A model generated the notes under the pieces. It did no database searches. It was not told where the DNA came from and saw only the letters and a list, made by a program, of their open reading frames with translations. The translations under genes and the position numbers were made by a program. 64,000 nucleotides of DNA, taken from NCBI RefSeq assembly GCF_030246885.1, contig NZ_CP126739.1, positions 3,504,985-3,568,984 of the forward strand, in the 5' to 3' direction. Each line of letters begins with the position of its first letter. Position 1 is the first letter of the stretch. Source of the DNA: Microbacterium sp. zg-B185. Its GTDB lineage: Bacteria; Actinomycetota; Actinomycetes; Actinomycetales; Microbacteriaceae. Below, one piece after another: positions 15,996 to 25,097 of this stretch.

Positions 15996-17404
15996 CGCGG
16001 CGGCACCTGGCACCAGGAGATGTCGAAGCCGTTGATGGCCAGGACCTGTTCGCCGCCGGCGATCTCGACGATCCGCGTCTGCACCTTCTTGGGCATCGGA
16101 AGCCGGTAAAGGTCGTACCGATTGGTCACCGCATCCGGTGCCACCACCAGCGCGGCGTATCTGCCGCTCGGCGAGACACAGGTCTGCAGCGCGACGTCCG
16201 TCGACGGCAGCTCCATGAGCACGGTGGTGCTCCCGTCGTCCGTCGCCGCCGCGACGGTGGTGCCGATCGGGATGCCTGCGGCGTCGGTCGGCGCCCCCAG
16301 CCGGATCGTGCCGCCGCCCGGCACCGGCGTGACCGCGCCGAGCAGGCCCAGATCGACGTCGGCGGGGGCGAGCGCTGCCTCGCTCGCGTCGGCGAGGTCG
16401 ATGGTCACCATGCCGCCGCCGCGCAGGACGACCGCCTGGGACGATCCGCGGGCGATGCCCTCGATCGCCAGCGCGGTGCCCAGGGCGGTGGCCGTCTCGC
16501 CCTTCGGGTCGGTCACGAGAAGCGAGCCGTCGAAGGTCAGCAGGAGGATGTTGTCCGTGTCGGGGACGAAGCGCCATTCCGCGACCCGCGGCTCGGCGCC
16601 GGTCACCACGACGGGGGCGGGCTCGGCGTGTGCCGCGCTCTGCTTCAGGGACACCGTGAACAGCGCGCTTTCCAGGCCGCCGGTCTCATCCAGATCGGCA
16701 TCCGAGAAGGTGTAGCCGATCAGTTCGCTGCGGTCGGCGCTCTGCAGATTCGTGACGAAGCCGTCGCCGGGGAGGGCGAGATCGCGTTCCGCGCCGCCCT
16801 CCAGATCGGTCACCACCAGGCGAGCCCGGTCGCCCTCGCGCACCGACATCACGAGATGGCTGGAGGTCGCCCGGAAATCCTCGATGTGCTCGTGGCTGAA
16901 CACGGGCACCGCCTCTTCGCCGGTCAGATCGGTGCGGAAGACGGTGTCGCCGCTCTCGGTGCGCTGCAGGATGAACACCTCCGCCGGCGGCGTGCGGAAC
17001 GTGTGCGTGAGCGTCACGCCGGGGCCGCCGCCCACCCCGCGCACATCGTCGAAGCGGACGCGGTACTCCGTCTCGTCGTGCAGCGGCAGGCCGAATCGCA
17101 CGCCCACGCTCCGCCCGGACGTGTCCACCGAGAAGGGCACCGCGGGCGTGACCGTCACCTGATCGGCCCGGACCGGCTCCAACGACTGCGAGGTGGTCAC
17201 GATCAGCCGCGACCCGGATGCCGCGGCCGCCGTGGCGGGATCGACGTGCACCTCGGTCACCCGCGGCCCCTGCGCGACGCCGGCGGCCGCGCCGACCAGC
17301 CCGACCGTCCCCAGAACGGCGGCGACGATCGCGAACGACACGGCGAACGCGCGAGTGCGGCGGGTGCGGGTGCGGCCGCGGCGGGTGCCGGCCTCAGTAT
17401 TCAT
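15992..17404 (-). CDS. Membrane-anchored beta-propeller-like protein of unknown function
   Basis: A 470-residue protein with a short Arg-rich cytoplasmic N-terminus, one hydrophobic helix at about 20-44 (FAVSFAIVAAVLGTVGLVGAA) and a large exported part. Residues 48-140 look like an Ig-like adhesion or Big_5-type domain (VTPAVPFSVDTSGRSVGVRF). From about 140 on, repeated blade-like segments (VFILQRTESGDTVFRTDL, RLVVTDLEGGAERDLAL, GSLLVTDPKGETATAL) suggest a TolB-like propeller. It overlaps both neighbours in the operon. Function unknown; its position suggests a part in the permease/TIGR03943 system or its surroundings. Confidence 0.75.
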   Translation of the reverse strand: MNTEAGTRRGRTRTRRTRAFAVSFAIVAAVLGTVGLVGAAAGVAQGPRVTEVHVDPATAAAASGSRLIVTTSQSLEPVRADQVTVTPAVPFSVDTSGRSVGVRFGLPLHDETEYRVRFDDVRGVGGGPGVTLTHTFRTPPAEVFILQRTESGDTVFRTDLTGEEAVPVFSHEHIEDFRATSSHLVMSVREGDRARLVVTDLEGGAERDLALPGDGFVTNLQSADRSELIGYTFSDADLDETGGLESALFTVSLKQSAAHAEPAPVVVTGAEPRVAEWRFVPDTDNILLLTFDGSLLVTDPKGETATALGTALAIEGIARGSSQAVVLRGGGMVTIDLADASEAALAPADVDLGLLGAVTPVPGGGTIRLGAPTDAAGIPIGTTVAAATDDGSTTVLMELPSTDVALQTCVSPSGRYAALVVAPDAVTNRYDLYRLPMPKKVQTRIVEIAGGEQVLAINGFDISWCQVPPR

Positions 17405-18260
17405 ACGGGTCCCCGGGCTCGGTGATCGGCTCGATCGCCGTCGCGTCGATCTCGAGGCGCCCGTCGGTGGTCGAGCCGATCGTGCCGGTGATCGTCACCC
17501 ACTGCCCGGTGTCGGGAGCCGGGTCGGATCCGGCGACGTGCACGCTGGCGGGCTGTGCATCGATGACGCAGTGCGTGATCACCAGGCGCGTGAGGTCGAA
17601 GCCGCCATGGTCGCCGGGCGTGACGAAGCCGGTGAGGGTGACGGAGTCCCCCGCGAAGGCATCCGGATCGGTGGCGGTCGCGAAGACGGTCGCCCACTCG
17701 CCGATCCCGAACGAGGACGTGTCGCCGGTCGCGGCGAGGGTGACGGCATCCGCACCGGCGAAGAGCGGCGGCGCGCCGACATCGCGGGCCATCGCAAGCT
17801 CTGCGGACAGGGAGGCGGGCGGCAGGACCAGGGCCAGGAGCACGACTCCGGATGCCGTCACTGCGCCGACCGCGCTCGCCGCGAGCGCCGCCGGGTGTAC
17901 GGGCCGCGCTGCGCGCACCCGGTCCCTCGCGGGCCGTTCCGGCAGGGCGCGCGCGGCAGCGGGGGGAGACGGAGCGGCGGCGGAGACGAGTACCTGGTCC
18001 GCGTGCGGGTGCGGATGGTCGTGTCCATGCTCGTGTCCATGCTCGTGTCCGTGGTCGGCCTCGGCGCCGAGCGGAAGCGTGAAACTCAGCGCGGTGCCCG
18101 CCAGCGTGAGCACCGCCATCGTCACTGCGAACCACGCCGATTCCGGGTTGATGTACAGCCCGAGGCGTCCGGTCAGCGCCAGCCCGAGCGTGATCACGGC
18201 GAGCACCGACGCCAGGCCTACGCCCAGCCAGCGGGTGCTCAGAAGTCCCGGCCTACGCAA
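17394..18260 (-). CDS. TIGR03943/DUF1980 family partner of a DUF318 permease
   Basis: A 288-residue protein. Two transmembrane helices near the N-terminus (about 10-32 and 40-62) are followed by a His-rich stretch at about 70-90 (DHGHEHGHEHGHDHPHPHAD) and a third helix near 130. The C-terminal domain reads SVTLTGFVTPGDHGGFDLTRLVITHCVIDAQPASVHV, the mark of TIGR03943, which is known as the partner of YraQ/DUF318 permeases. The permease gene overlaps it just upstream by 8 bases. The His-rich loop and the zur gene at the head of the operon suggest zinc or another transition metal as ligand. Confidence 0.85.
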   Translation of the reverse strand: MRRPGLLSTRWLGVGLASVLAVITLGLALTGRLGLYINPESAWFAVTMAVLTLAGTALSFTLPLGAEADHGHEHGHEHGHDHPHPHADQVLVSAAAPSPPAAARALPERPARDRVRAARPVHPAALAASAVGAVTASGVVLLALVLPPASLSAELAMARDVGAPPLFAGADAVTLAATGDTSSFGIGEWATVFATATDPDAFAGDSVTLTGFVTPGDHGGFDLTRLVITHCVIDAQPASVHVAGSDPAPDTGQWVTITGTIGSTTDGRLEIDATAIEPITEPGDPYEY

Positions 18261-19338
18261 CGAGGTTCACCACCGTCCCGATCGCGAACGCCGACAGCAC
18301 CACGATGACCACCAGCCCCGCGAGGGTGCGGGTGGTGAAGGTCGTGCGCATCAGCGCGAGCATCTTGACATCCACGAGCGGACCGACCAGGAGGAACGCG
18401 ACGATCGACCCCGGGGTGAAGGTCGAGGCGAACGACAGGGCGAAGAACGAGTCCACGTTCGAGCAGATGGCCACCACCATGGCCAGGGCCATCATCGCCA
18501 CGATCGACAGCGCCGGGTTCGAGCCGATGGCAAGCAGCGCATCGCGCGGGATGAGCACCTGCACCGCTCCGGCCAGCGCCGAGCCGATGATCAGCGCCGG
18601 CATGACAGCGCGCAGCTCGACGACGAACTGCGCCAGACTGCGCCGCCCGCGTCCGCCCCGCTCCCCCTCGACCAGCTCGCACGTCTCGCGGAAGCGGTCG
18701 GTCAGCAGGGCGTCCGGGTTGGGGTGCCGGCTGTACAGCCAGCCGATCAGGTTCGCGATCGCGTAGCCGCCGAGAAGGCGCGCGATCAGGATGCCGTCAC
18801 TGGATCCGAACGCCTGGTGGGTGGTCAGGATCACGATCGGGTTGACGATCGGCGCGGCGATCAGGAAGGTCAGCGTCTCGGGCACCGTGAAGCCGCGGAT
18901 CAGCAGTCCCCGTGCGAAGGGCACGTTGCCGCACTCGCACACCGGCACGATCATGCCCAGCAATGAGAGCACTGCGCGCCGCGCCCAGGCCCGGCGCGGC
19001 ATCCACCGCTCGATCACTCCCGGCGGCACCCACACCTGCACGACGATGGAAAGCAGGACCCCGAGGGCGACGAACGGCAGCGACTCGATGAGCACGCTGA
19101 TCGCGAGGGTCAGCCCGTCCTGCGCGCGGGTGGGCAGAGGTGCCGCGAACAGGGCCGGCGCGGAGGCGTCGATCAGGAACAGCGCCGCGATCACCAGAAC
19201 ACCGGCCGCGACCGCCACCACCGGCCGGCCGGGACGTCCGCCGCGCACTGCCCCCAGCTCTCCGGCCCGCGCCGCCGCCGGGGCTCTGCCGCCCCGGATC
19301 CCCGGTTCGCTGGCGCGCGGCCGGTCAGTCCCCAGCAC
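18253..19338 (-). CDS. YraQ/DUF318 family membrane permease
   Basis: An integral membrane protein with about eight helices. Hallmarks are LIESLPFVALGVLLS, the Cys motif VPVCECGNVPFARGL, APIVNPIVILTT and a duplicated second half with ICSNVDSFFALSF and VGPLVDVKMLALM. The start is unsure: GTG 19338 overlaps the zur stop by 14 bases and gives 361 residues, while GTG 19248 (with GGGGG just before it) gives 331 residues, closer to the family. The gene sits between zur and its TIGR03943 partner in one operon. The transported species is not established for the family. Confidence 0.85.
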   Translation of the reverse strand: MLGTDRPRASEPGIRGGRAPAAARAGELGAVRGGRPGRPVVAVAAGVLVIAALFLIDASAPALFAAPLPTRAQDGLTLAISVLIESLPFVALGVLLSIVVQVWVPPGVIERWMPRRAWARRAVLSLLGMIVPVCECGNVPFARGLLIRGFTVPETLTFLIAAPIVNPIVILTTHQAFGSSDGILIARLLGGYAIANLIGWLYSRHPNPDALLTDRFRETCELVEGERGGRGRRSLAQFVVELRAVMPALIIGSALAGAVQVLIPRDALLAIGSNPALSIVAMMALAMVVAICSNVDSFFALSFASTFTPGSIVAFLLVGPLVDVKMLALMRTTFTTRTLAGLVVIVVLSAFAIGTVVNLVA

Positions 19339-19738
19339 GTTCAGGCGCTCTGGCCTGCGCGCACGGCGTGCACAGGCCGAAGATGTCCACGACGTGCTCG
19401 GCCTCACTGAACCCGTGCAGCGCGGCGGTGCGGCGCGCCCACTGCTCGACGTCGGTGGCCGCGATCTCGATCGTCAGACCGCAGGATCGGCAGATGAGGT
19501 GATGGTGGTGGCCGGGCGAGGTGCACGCGCGGTAGAGGCTCTCGCCTTCCGGGCTCTGCAGCGAGTCCGCCTCCCCCTGCGCGGCAAGCCCTGCCAGGGC
19601 GCGGTAGACGGTGGCCAGCCCGATCCCGGTGTTCTCCTCGCGCAGAGTGGCGTGCAGGCTCTGCGCGCTGACGAATCCGCTGGCGTCGCCGAGCGCCTCG
19701 CGCACCCGATCGCGCTGCCACGTGTTCCGCTGAGCCAT
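19325..19738 (-). CDS. zur: Fur-family regulator, probably Zur
   Basis: A 137-residue Fur-type repressor: winged helix (residues 1-75, IGLATVYRALAGLAAQG) and a metal/dimer domain with PGHHHHLICRSCG and CTPC. Cys83/86 and Cys123/126 make the structural zinc site, and the HHHH run and later Glu/His supply the sensing site. I call it Zur rather than Fur because znuABC lies next to it with a Zur-type palindrome. Start ATG 19738 follows TAGAAT by 7 bases, so the mRNA is probably leaderless. It is the first gene of a five-gene overlapping operon ending at 15300. Confidence 0.88.
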   Translation of the reverse strand: MAQRNTWQRDRVREALGDASGFVSAQSLHATLREENTGIGLATVYRALAGLAAQGEADSLQSPEGESLYRACTSPGHHHHLICRSCGLTIEIAATDVEQWARRTAALHGFSEAEHVVDIFGLCTPCAQARAPERAGD

Positions 19739-19885
19739 GTGCCGGATTCTACCGATCGCCCCTGAGCGAGAGCCTGGGTGTGGTCGGATTGCGGGCCTCT
19801 GCGGAGGTCCCGGTGCAAGCGCGGGGTGGATTCGCCGCCGCGGGCACATCGTTCCCCCGCGCGGCGCCGGTTTCTCCCCGGCTTC

Positions 19886-20746
19886 TCACGCGGCCCTCGT
19901 CACACGGTCGCGCCTGCTCCCCACGCCGCGGCACACGAGGTAGATCAGGAACGAGATCGTCGTGATGTAGGGGCTGACCGGCAGCGTCCCCGCGATGGCC
20001 AGGAGGATGCCGCCGACGGCCGACACGAATCCGAACACCGCCGCCAGCACCGGAACGGCGATCGGTCCCGTTGCGACGCGCATGGCGGCCGCGGCCGGGG
20101 TCACCAGCAGCGCCATGACCAGGAGCGCACCGATGATGTGCACGCTGACCGCGACGATCAGGCCCAGCAGCAGCATGAAGGCCAGGGAGACCGCGGTGGT
20201 CGGCACCCCGCGCGCGGCCGCGGACTGCGGGTCGAGGGAATCGAACCGGAGGGGGCGCCAGATGAGCAGGATGCCGAGGAGGACGACCGCGCTGATCGCG
20301 ATCAGCCAGCTCAGCTGTCCGCTCTGCACCGACACGATCTGACCGGTGAGCAGGCTGAACCGGTTGGCGCTGCGACCGTCGTACAGGGACAGGAAGAGGA
20401 TGCCCAGGCCCAGGCCGAACGGCATCAGCACGCCGATGATCGAGTTGCGGTCGCGGGCGCGGGCGCCCAGGACGCCGATGATGGCCGCCGCGACGAGCGA
20501 GCCGACGATGGATCCGGTCACCACGTCGAAGCCGACCAGGAGTGCGAACGCCGCGCCGGCGAAGGACAGCTCGCTGATGCCGTGCACGGCGAATGCCATG
20601 TCGCGCTGCATCACGAAGACGCCGACGAGACCGCCGACCAGGCCCAGCACCGCCCCGGCGATGACGGAGTTGGAGACAAGGGCGAGGATGTCGCCGTAGT
20701 CGGCGAGGCCACCGAACATGGCGTCGGCGATGTCCGGCCAGTTCAC
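19886..20746 (-). CDS. znuB: Zinc ABC transporter permease ZnuB
   Basis: A 286-residue membrane protein of the ABC-3 permease family with about eight helices (GLVGVFVMQRDMAFAVHGISELSFAGAAFALL, then IIGALLVMALLVTPAAAA). It forms the channel for metal delivered by ZnuA. GTG 20746 overlaps the znuC stop (GTGA), so translation is coupled. A longer open frame runs upstream in the same phase but lies across znuC. Confidence 0.92.
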   Translation of the reverse strand: MNWPDIADAMFGGLADYGDILALVSNSVIAGAVLGLVGGLVGVFVMQRDMAFAVHGISELSFAGAAFALLVGFDVVTGSIVGSLVAAAIIGVLGARARDRNSIIGVLMPFGLGLGILFLSLYDGRSANRFSLLTGQIVSVQSGQLSWLIAISAVVLLGILLIWRPLRFDSLDPQSAAARGVPTTAVSLAFMLLLGLIVAVSVHIIGALLVMALLVTPAAAAMRVATGPIAVPVLAAVFGFVSAVGGILLAIAGTLPVSPYITTISFLIYLVCRGVGSRRDRVTRAA

Positions 20747-21552
20747 TCGCGGACCTCGTCGTGGTGGTGGTGGTGGGACTCCTCGGCATCGGGGGCTCCC
20801 ACCACGACCAGCCGGTCGCCGGCACGGAGGACATATACCTCGGCGCCGTAGAGCTCGGTCAGCACGCTGGAGCGCAGCACCTCGTCGGGCGAGCCGAGCG
20901 TGAACCGGCCGTTGGCGATGTACAGGATGCGGTCGACCTTCCCCAGCAGGGGGTTGATGTCGTGCGTGACCAGCAGCACCGCCGCTCCGGTCTGCTTGCG
21001 GTGTCGATCGATCAGACCGACGACGGCTTGCTGATTGGCCAGGTCCAGACTGGTGAGCGGCTCGTCGCACAGCAGCAGGCGCGGCCGGTCCGCCAGCGCC
21101 TGACCGACCCGCAGCCGCTGCTGTTCACCACCGGACAGCAGCCCCACGGGGCGGTCGGCGAACTCCCGCGCACCCACGGCGTCGATCAGGGCCTCCACGC
21201 GCGCCCGGTCGCTGCGACGCGGGAACGGCAGGCCGAAGCGGTGACCGTCCACGCCCAGACCGACCAGGTCGCGGCCGCGCAGCGCTGCGTCGCGGGGCAG
21301 CGGGCGCTGCTGCGGGATGTAGCCGATGCGGCGATTGCCGCGGGCGCGGACCGGCGCGCCGAGCGCCTCGATGCTTCCCGAGCTGAGGCGGTCCAGTCCG
21401 AGGATCGCGCGCAGCAGTGTGGTCTTGCCCGATCCGCTCGGACCGAGCACCGCGATCAGCTCGCCGGGCTCGACGGTCAGATCCAGCCCGCTCCACAGTT
21501 CTCGGTTTCCGCGGCGCAGCGCGGCGTCGCGGATCTGCAGCGGCGCGGTCAC
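20743..21552 (-). CDS. znuC: Zinc ABC transporter ATPase ZnuC
   Basis: A 269-residue ATPase with Walker A GPSGSGKT at 37-44, the ABC signature LSGGEQQ at 139-145, Walker B LLLCDEP at 159-165 and the switch His in VTHD. The C-terminus ends SHHHHHDEVRE, a His-rich tail that could bind zinc. GTG 21552 overlaps the znuA stop as GTGA. It powers zinc import through ZnuB. Confidence 0.93.
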   Translation of the reverse strand: MTAPLQIRDAALRRGNRELWSGLDLTVEPGELIAVLGPSGSGKTTLLRAILGLDRLSSGSIEALGAPVRARGNRRIGYIPQQRPLPRDAALRGRDLVGLGVDGHRFGLPFPRRSDRARVEALIDAVGAREFADRPVGLLSGGEQQRLRVGQALADRPRLLLCDEPLTSLDLANQQAVVGLIDRHRKQTGAAVLLVTHDINPLLGKVDRILYIANGRFTLGSPDEVLRSSVLTELYGAEVYVLRAGDRLVVVGAPDAEESHHHHHDEVRE

Positions 21553-22544
21553 GGTTGGAGGGCGCCCGCCAGCGCCTCGATGTTCGCCTTCATCCACGAG
21601 AGGTAAGTCTGGCCGTCCGGGAGCGTTTCGGAGAACTCGATGACGGGGATCGACAGTGATTCCGCCTCGGCGATCACCTCGGTCGTCTCCGCCCCGCCTG
21701 TCTGCGAGTTGGCGATGACGGCCCGCACGTCCCCGGAGCGCAGCAGTTTGAGGGACTCCAGGAGCGTCGCGGGTGCGACGTCCTGTCCCTCCTCCACGGC
21801 CTCGGTGAAGGCCTCCGGGCTGACGTTGTGCAGGCTCGCGGCCTGCACGAGGGGCAACGCGACCGGCTCGGTGACGAAGACGTCGACACCCGCGGAGGCG
21901 GTGCCGATCGCGGTGAGCGACACCTCGAGGTCGCCGATGCCCTCCGCGAACGCGGCTGCGCGCTCCTCGATCGCCCCACTCTGGGCCGGCAGGAGCGCGA
22001 TCAGCTCGTCGGCGATCGCCTCGGCCACGTGCTCGATGGTGTGCGGGTCGTACCAGACGTGTTCGTTGAATCCCGCGACGTGCTCGTGTTCGCCGTGCTC
22101 GTGCACGTTCTGTTCGCCGGGCTCGTCCGCGGCCTCCGTGTTCGCGGCCTCGTCGTGGCCGGGGTTGTCCGGCCAGTCGTGGGAGAACTCCGCGGCCGTG
22201 ATCACCGGCGCCGTCGACCCGCTCGCGTCGATGAGCGCGTCCACGAATGCGTCGTATCCGACGCCGTTCTCGATGATCAGATCGGCTCGTTGAACGGCGA
22301 GCTGGTCACGCGCGCTGGGTTCGAACGAGTGCGGATCCTGCGCCGTCGAGGACACGATCGCGGTCGCATCCACCAGGTCGCCGCCGATCTCGGAGGCCAG
22401 CTGCGCGTAGACGTTCGTGCTGGCCACGACGCGCAGGCGCCCCTCCCCCTCTGCCGCGGAACCGGTCGACGCGCATCCCGCGAGCGCGAGCGCACCCGTC
22501 ACGGTCAGAGCAAGCAGGGCGAGGGCGTGGCTGCTACGGGGCAT
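21549..22544 (-). CDS. znuA: Zinc-binding lipoprotein ZnuA
   Basis: A 331-residue cluster A-I (ZnuA/TroA) solute-binding protein. Signal peptide with lipobox LAGC (Cys24). SFEPSARDQLAVQRADLIIENGVGYD and DPHTIEH carry the metal-site His residues, and between them is a His/Glu-rich loop (VHEHGEHEHVAGFNEH) usual in zinc importers. Start ATG 22544 lies six bases after TAGGGT, so the transcript may be leaderless. A perfect Zur-type palindrome sits just upstream. First gene of znuACB. Confidence 0.93.
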   Translation of the reverse strand: MPRSSHALALLALTVTGALALAGCASTGSAAEGEGRLRVVASTNVYAQLASEIGGDLVDATAIVSSTAQDPHSFEPSARDQLAVQRADLIIENGVGYDAFVDALIDASGSTAPVITAAEFSHDWPDNPGHDEAANTEAADEPGEQNVHEHGEHEHVAGFNEHVWYDPHTIEHVAEAIADELIALLPAQSGAIEERAAAFAEGIGDLEVSLTAIGTASAGVDVFVTEPVALPLVQAASLHNVSPEAFTEAVEEGQDVAPATLLESLKLLRSGDVRAVIANSQTGGAETTEVIAEAESLSIPVIEFSETLPDGQTYLSWMKANIEALAGALQP

Positions 22545-22550
22545 GCCCCC

Positions 22551-22579
22551 ACCCTAAGGCTATTGATAATCATTATCAA
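22551..22579 (-). promoter_or_regulatory. znuA promoter with Zur box
   Basis: TTGATAATCATTATCAA (22563-22579) is a perfect 8-1-8 palindrome and matches the core of actinobacterial Zur boxes. The minus-strand -10 TAGGGT (22551-22556) is 6 bases from it and 6 bases from the znuA ATG. A bound Zur dimer would block the spacer and -35 region. Confidence 0.85.
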
Positions 22580-22675
22580 ACCCGACTCCGGACGCGATCT
22601 CCGGGACGACCGTCGCGGGCCGAACCCCAGGGGAGCGGCCGCACGAGCGCGATCGCTGCAGCCCGCCCGGCCCGC

Positions 22676-24031
22676 TCAATCCAGCAGCAGGGCCGGTTCC
22701 TCCAGGATGGAGGCGATGTCGGCGATGAACCGGGACACCCCGTCGCCGTCCACGACGCGGTGGTCGAACGAGCCCGAGACGGTGGTGACCCAGCGGGGCC
22801 GGACCTCTCCGTCCACGACCCAAGGCTTCTGGCGGATGGTGCCGAGTGCGACGATCCCGACTTCGCCGGGATTGATGATCGGCGTACCGGCATCCATTCC
22901 GAAGACGCCGATGTTCGTGATGGTGATCGTGCCGCCGGTCTGGTCCGCGGGGGTCGATTTGCCCTCGCGTGCCGTCACGGTGAGCTTCTCCAGGGCGCGG
23001 GCCAGATCGCGCATGTTCAGCTCCTGGGCGTCCTTGATGTTCGGCACCAGCAGACCGCGGGGGGTGGCGGCGGCGATGCCGAGATTCACGTAGTGACGCA
23101 CCCGGATCTGGGCGCCACCGCCCTCGGGGTCGTCGATCCACGCCGCGTTGACCATCGGCGTGCGCCGCACGGCCCAGATCACCGCGCGGGCCATGATCAG
23201 CAGCGGCGAGACCCGGACGTCCGCGAAGTCCGGCGAGGCCTTGAGCCGCTTGACCAGCTCCATGGTGCGGCTCGCATCGACGTCGGTCCAGACCGACACG
23301 TGCGGCGCGGTGTAGGCGCTGCGGACCATTCCGCTGGCCACCGCCTTGCGCACGCCCCGGACCGGGATGGACTCCTCGCGCCCGGCGGCATCCGGCGCAG
23401 GAGCCGGGACGGCCGGCACCTGCGCGGCGACCGGGGGAGTGCCGACGGCGATCGTCTCTTCGCGCACCGCTCCCCATTCCGGGGTCTGGATGTTGCGGAA
23501 GACGCTGGCCTGCGACGCCTGCTTCATCACATCGTCACGCGTCACCTCGCCCGCCGGGCCACTGGGTGCGATGTCGGTCAGGTCGACGTTCAGGTCCCGC
23601 GCCAGCTTGCGGATCGGCGGCTTGGCGATGACCCCCACGGATGCCGCTGCCGGGCGGCCGGCCGGCTTGCGGCGGCGCGACTGGACGTGACCCGCGCTGC
23701 CGTACCCGACCAGGACGGCACCGCCGGCATCCGGTTCGTGCGCCTCGCCGTGCTCGCTCTGACCCGCCGTGGCCGGCGGTGCGGACGCGTCCGCGCTCGC
23801 GATCGTGATGATCGCCGCCCCGACCGCGACCGTGTCGCCCTCGGCGACGAGCACGTCGCCGACGACGCCGGCGAACGGGGAGGGCAGTTCGACCAGCGAC
23901 TTCGCGGTCTCGATTTCGACGAGGACGTCATTGACTTCGACCCGGTCGCCGGGGGAGACCCGCCAGGACACGATCTCGGCCTCGGTGAGGCCCTCGCCGA
24001 CGTCGGGGAGGAGGAAGGTCTGTGTGCTCAT
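22676..24031 (-). CDS. Branched-chain/2-oxoacid dehydrogenase E2 (dihydrolipoamide acyltransferase)
   Basis: A 451-residue E2. One lipoyl domain at 1-80 with the lipoylated Lys44 ([15 protein letters not shown]), a peripheral-subunit-binding domain near 140-175 ([31 protein letters not shown]) and a C-terminal catalytic domain ending in [15 protein letters not shown] with the active His and Asp. It transfers the acyl group from E1 to CoA. It is 46 bases after the E1 beta gene and closes the operon. No E3 gene is present, so lipoamide dehydrogenase must be supplied from elsewhere. Confidence 0.92.
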   Translation of the reverse strand: MSTQTFLLPDVGEGLTEAEIVSWRVSPGDRVEVNDVLVEIETAKSLVELPSPFAGVVGDVLVAEGDTVAVGAAIITIASADASAPPATAGQSEHGEAHEPDAGGAVLVGYGSAGHVQSRRRKPAGRPAAASVGVIAKPPIRKLARDLNVDLTDIAPSGPAGEVTRDDVMKQASQASVFRNIQTPEWGAVREETIAVGTPPVAAQVPAVPAPAPDAAGREESIPVRGVRKAVASGMVRSAYTAPHVSVWTDVDASRTMELVKRLKASPDFADVRVSPLLIMARAVIWAVRRTPMVNAAWIDDPEGGGAQIRVRHYVNLGIAAATPRGLLVPNIKDAQELNMRDLARALEKLTVTAREGKSTPADQTGGTITITNIGVFGMDAGTPIINPGEVGIVALGTIRQKPWVVDGEVRPRWVTTVSGSFDHRVVDGDGVSRFIADIASILEEPALLLD

Positions 24032-24077
24032 CCGTTGTCCTTTCCGGCCGCCCTCTGACCGGGAGAGTCGGGGGTCA

Positions 24078-25097
24078 TCAATACGCCAGCGTACGGTCGA
24101 CGGCCTCGAGGATGCGGTCCGCGTCCGGGAGGAAGGTTCCTTCGAGCTTGGCCGGAGGGAACGGAGCGTCGAAGCCGGAGACGCGCAGCACCGGCGCCTC
24201 GAGCGCGTAGAACGCCTTCTCCATGACCGTCGCCGCCACCTCGCTGCCGAGACTGGTGAAGCCCGGCGCCTCCTGCGCGTAGACCATGCGTCCGGTGCGG
24301 CGCACCGAGTCCAGGATCGGGCCGTAGTCGACGGGGGACAGGGAGCGCAGGTCGATCACCTCGCAGCTGGTGCCCTCGGACTCCGCGAGCGCAGCAGCCT
24401 GCAGCAGCGTCGCGACCATGGCGCCGTGACCGACCAGCGTGACATCCGTGCCGCGGCGGACCAGGCGGCTGGCGTGCAGCGGCAAAGCCCGGGCAGCGGC
24501 ATCCACCTCGCCCTTCTGCCAGTACCTGCTCTTCGGCTCGAGGAAGATCACCGGATCGGTCGAGGTGATCGCGTCCTGGATCATCCAGTACGCGTCGTTC
24601 GGGGTGGATGGGCTCACCACGCGAAGACCGGGCGTGTGGGTGAAGTACACCTCGGGGCTCTCCTGGTGGTGCTCCACCGCGCCGATGTGGCCGCCGTAGG
24701 GGATGCGGATCACCACCGGCATGCTCAGCGCACCCTCGTGCCGATTCGTGATCTTCGCCAGCTGCGAGGTGATCTGGTCGAACGCCGGGAACACGAACCC
24801 GTCGAACTGGATCTCGCACACGGGCCGGAATCCGGCCATCGCGAGTCCGATCGCGGTGCCGACGATGCCCGATTCGGCCAGCGGGGTGTCCAGCACCCGC
24901 TGCTCGCCGAACTCTGCCTGCAGGCCCTCGGTGACACGGAAGACCCCGCCCAGCCGACCGATGTCCTCGCCCATCATGATCACCCGGTCGTTCTCGGTCA
25001 TCGCCCGCCGCAGCCCGGCGTTGAGCGCGCGGCTGAACGGCATGGTCTCGATCGACGACGTCCGCGCGTCGGCGGGTGCGGCCTTGAGGTCGGTCAC
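24078..25097 (-). CDS. 2-oxoacid dehydrogenase E1 beta subunit
   Basis: A 339-residue transketolase-like protein ([14 protein letters not shown] type start, [59 protein letters not shown]). With E1 alpha it forms the TPP-dependent decarboxylase. The branched-chain type is favoured over pyruvate because alpha and beta are separate genes next to E2. GTG 25097 overlaps the E1 alpha stop (GTGA). Confidence 0.92.
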   Translation of the reverse strand: MTDLKAAPADARTSSIETMPFSRALNAGLRRAMTENDRVIMMGEDIGRLGGVFRVTEGLQAEFGEQRVLDTPLAESGIVGTAIGLAMAGFRPVCEIQFDGFVFPAFDQITSQLAKITNRHEGALSMPVVIRIPYGGHIGAVEHHQESPEVYFTHTPGLRVVSPSTPNDAYWMIQDAITSTDPVIFLEPKSRYWQKGEVDAAARALPLHASRLVRRGTDVTLVGHGAMVATLLQAAALAESEGTSCEVIDLRSLSPVDYGPILDSVRRTGRMVYAQEAPGFTSLGSEVAATVMEKAFYALEAPVLRVSGFDAPFPPAKLEGTFLPDADRILEAVDRTLAY

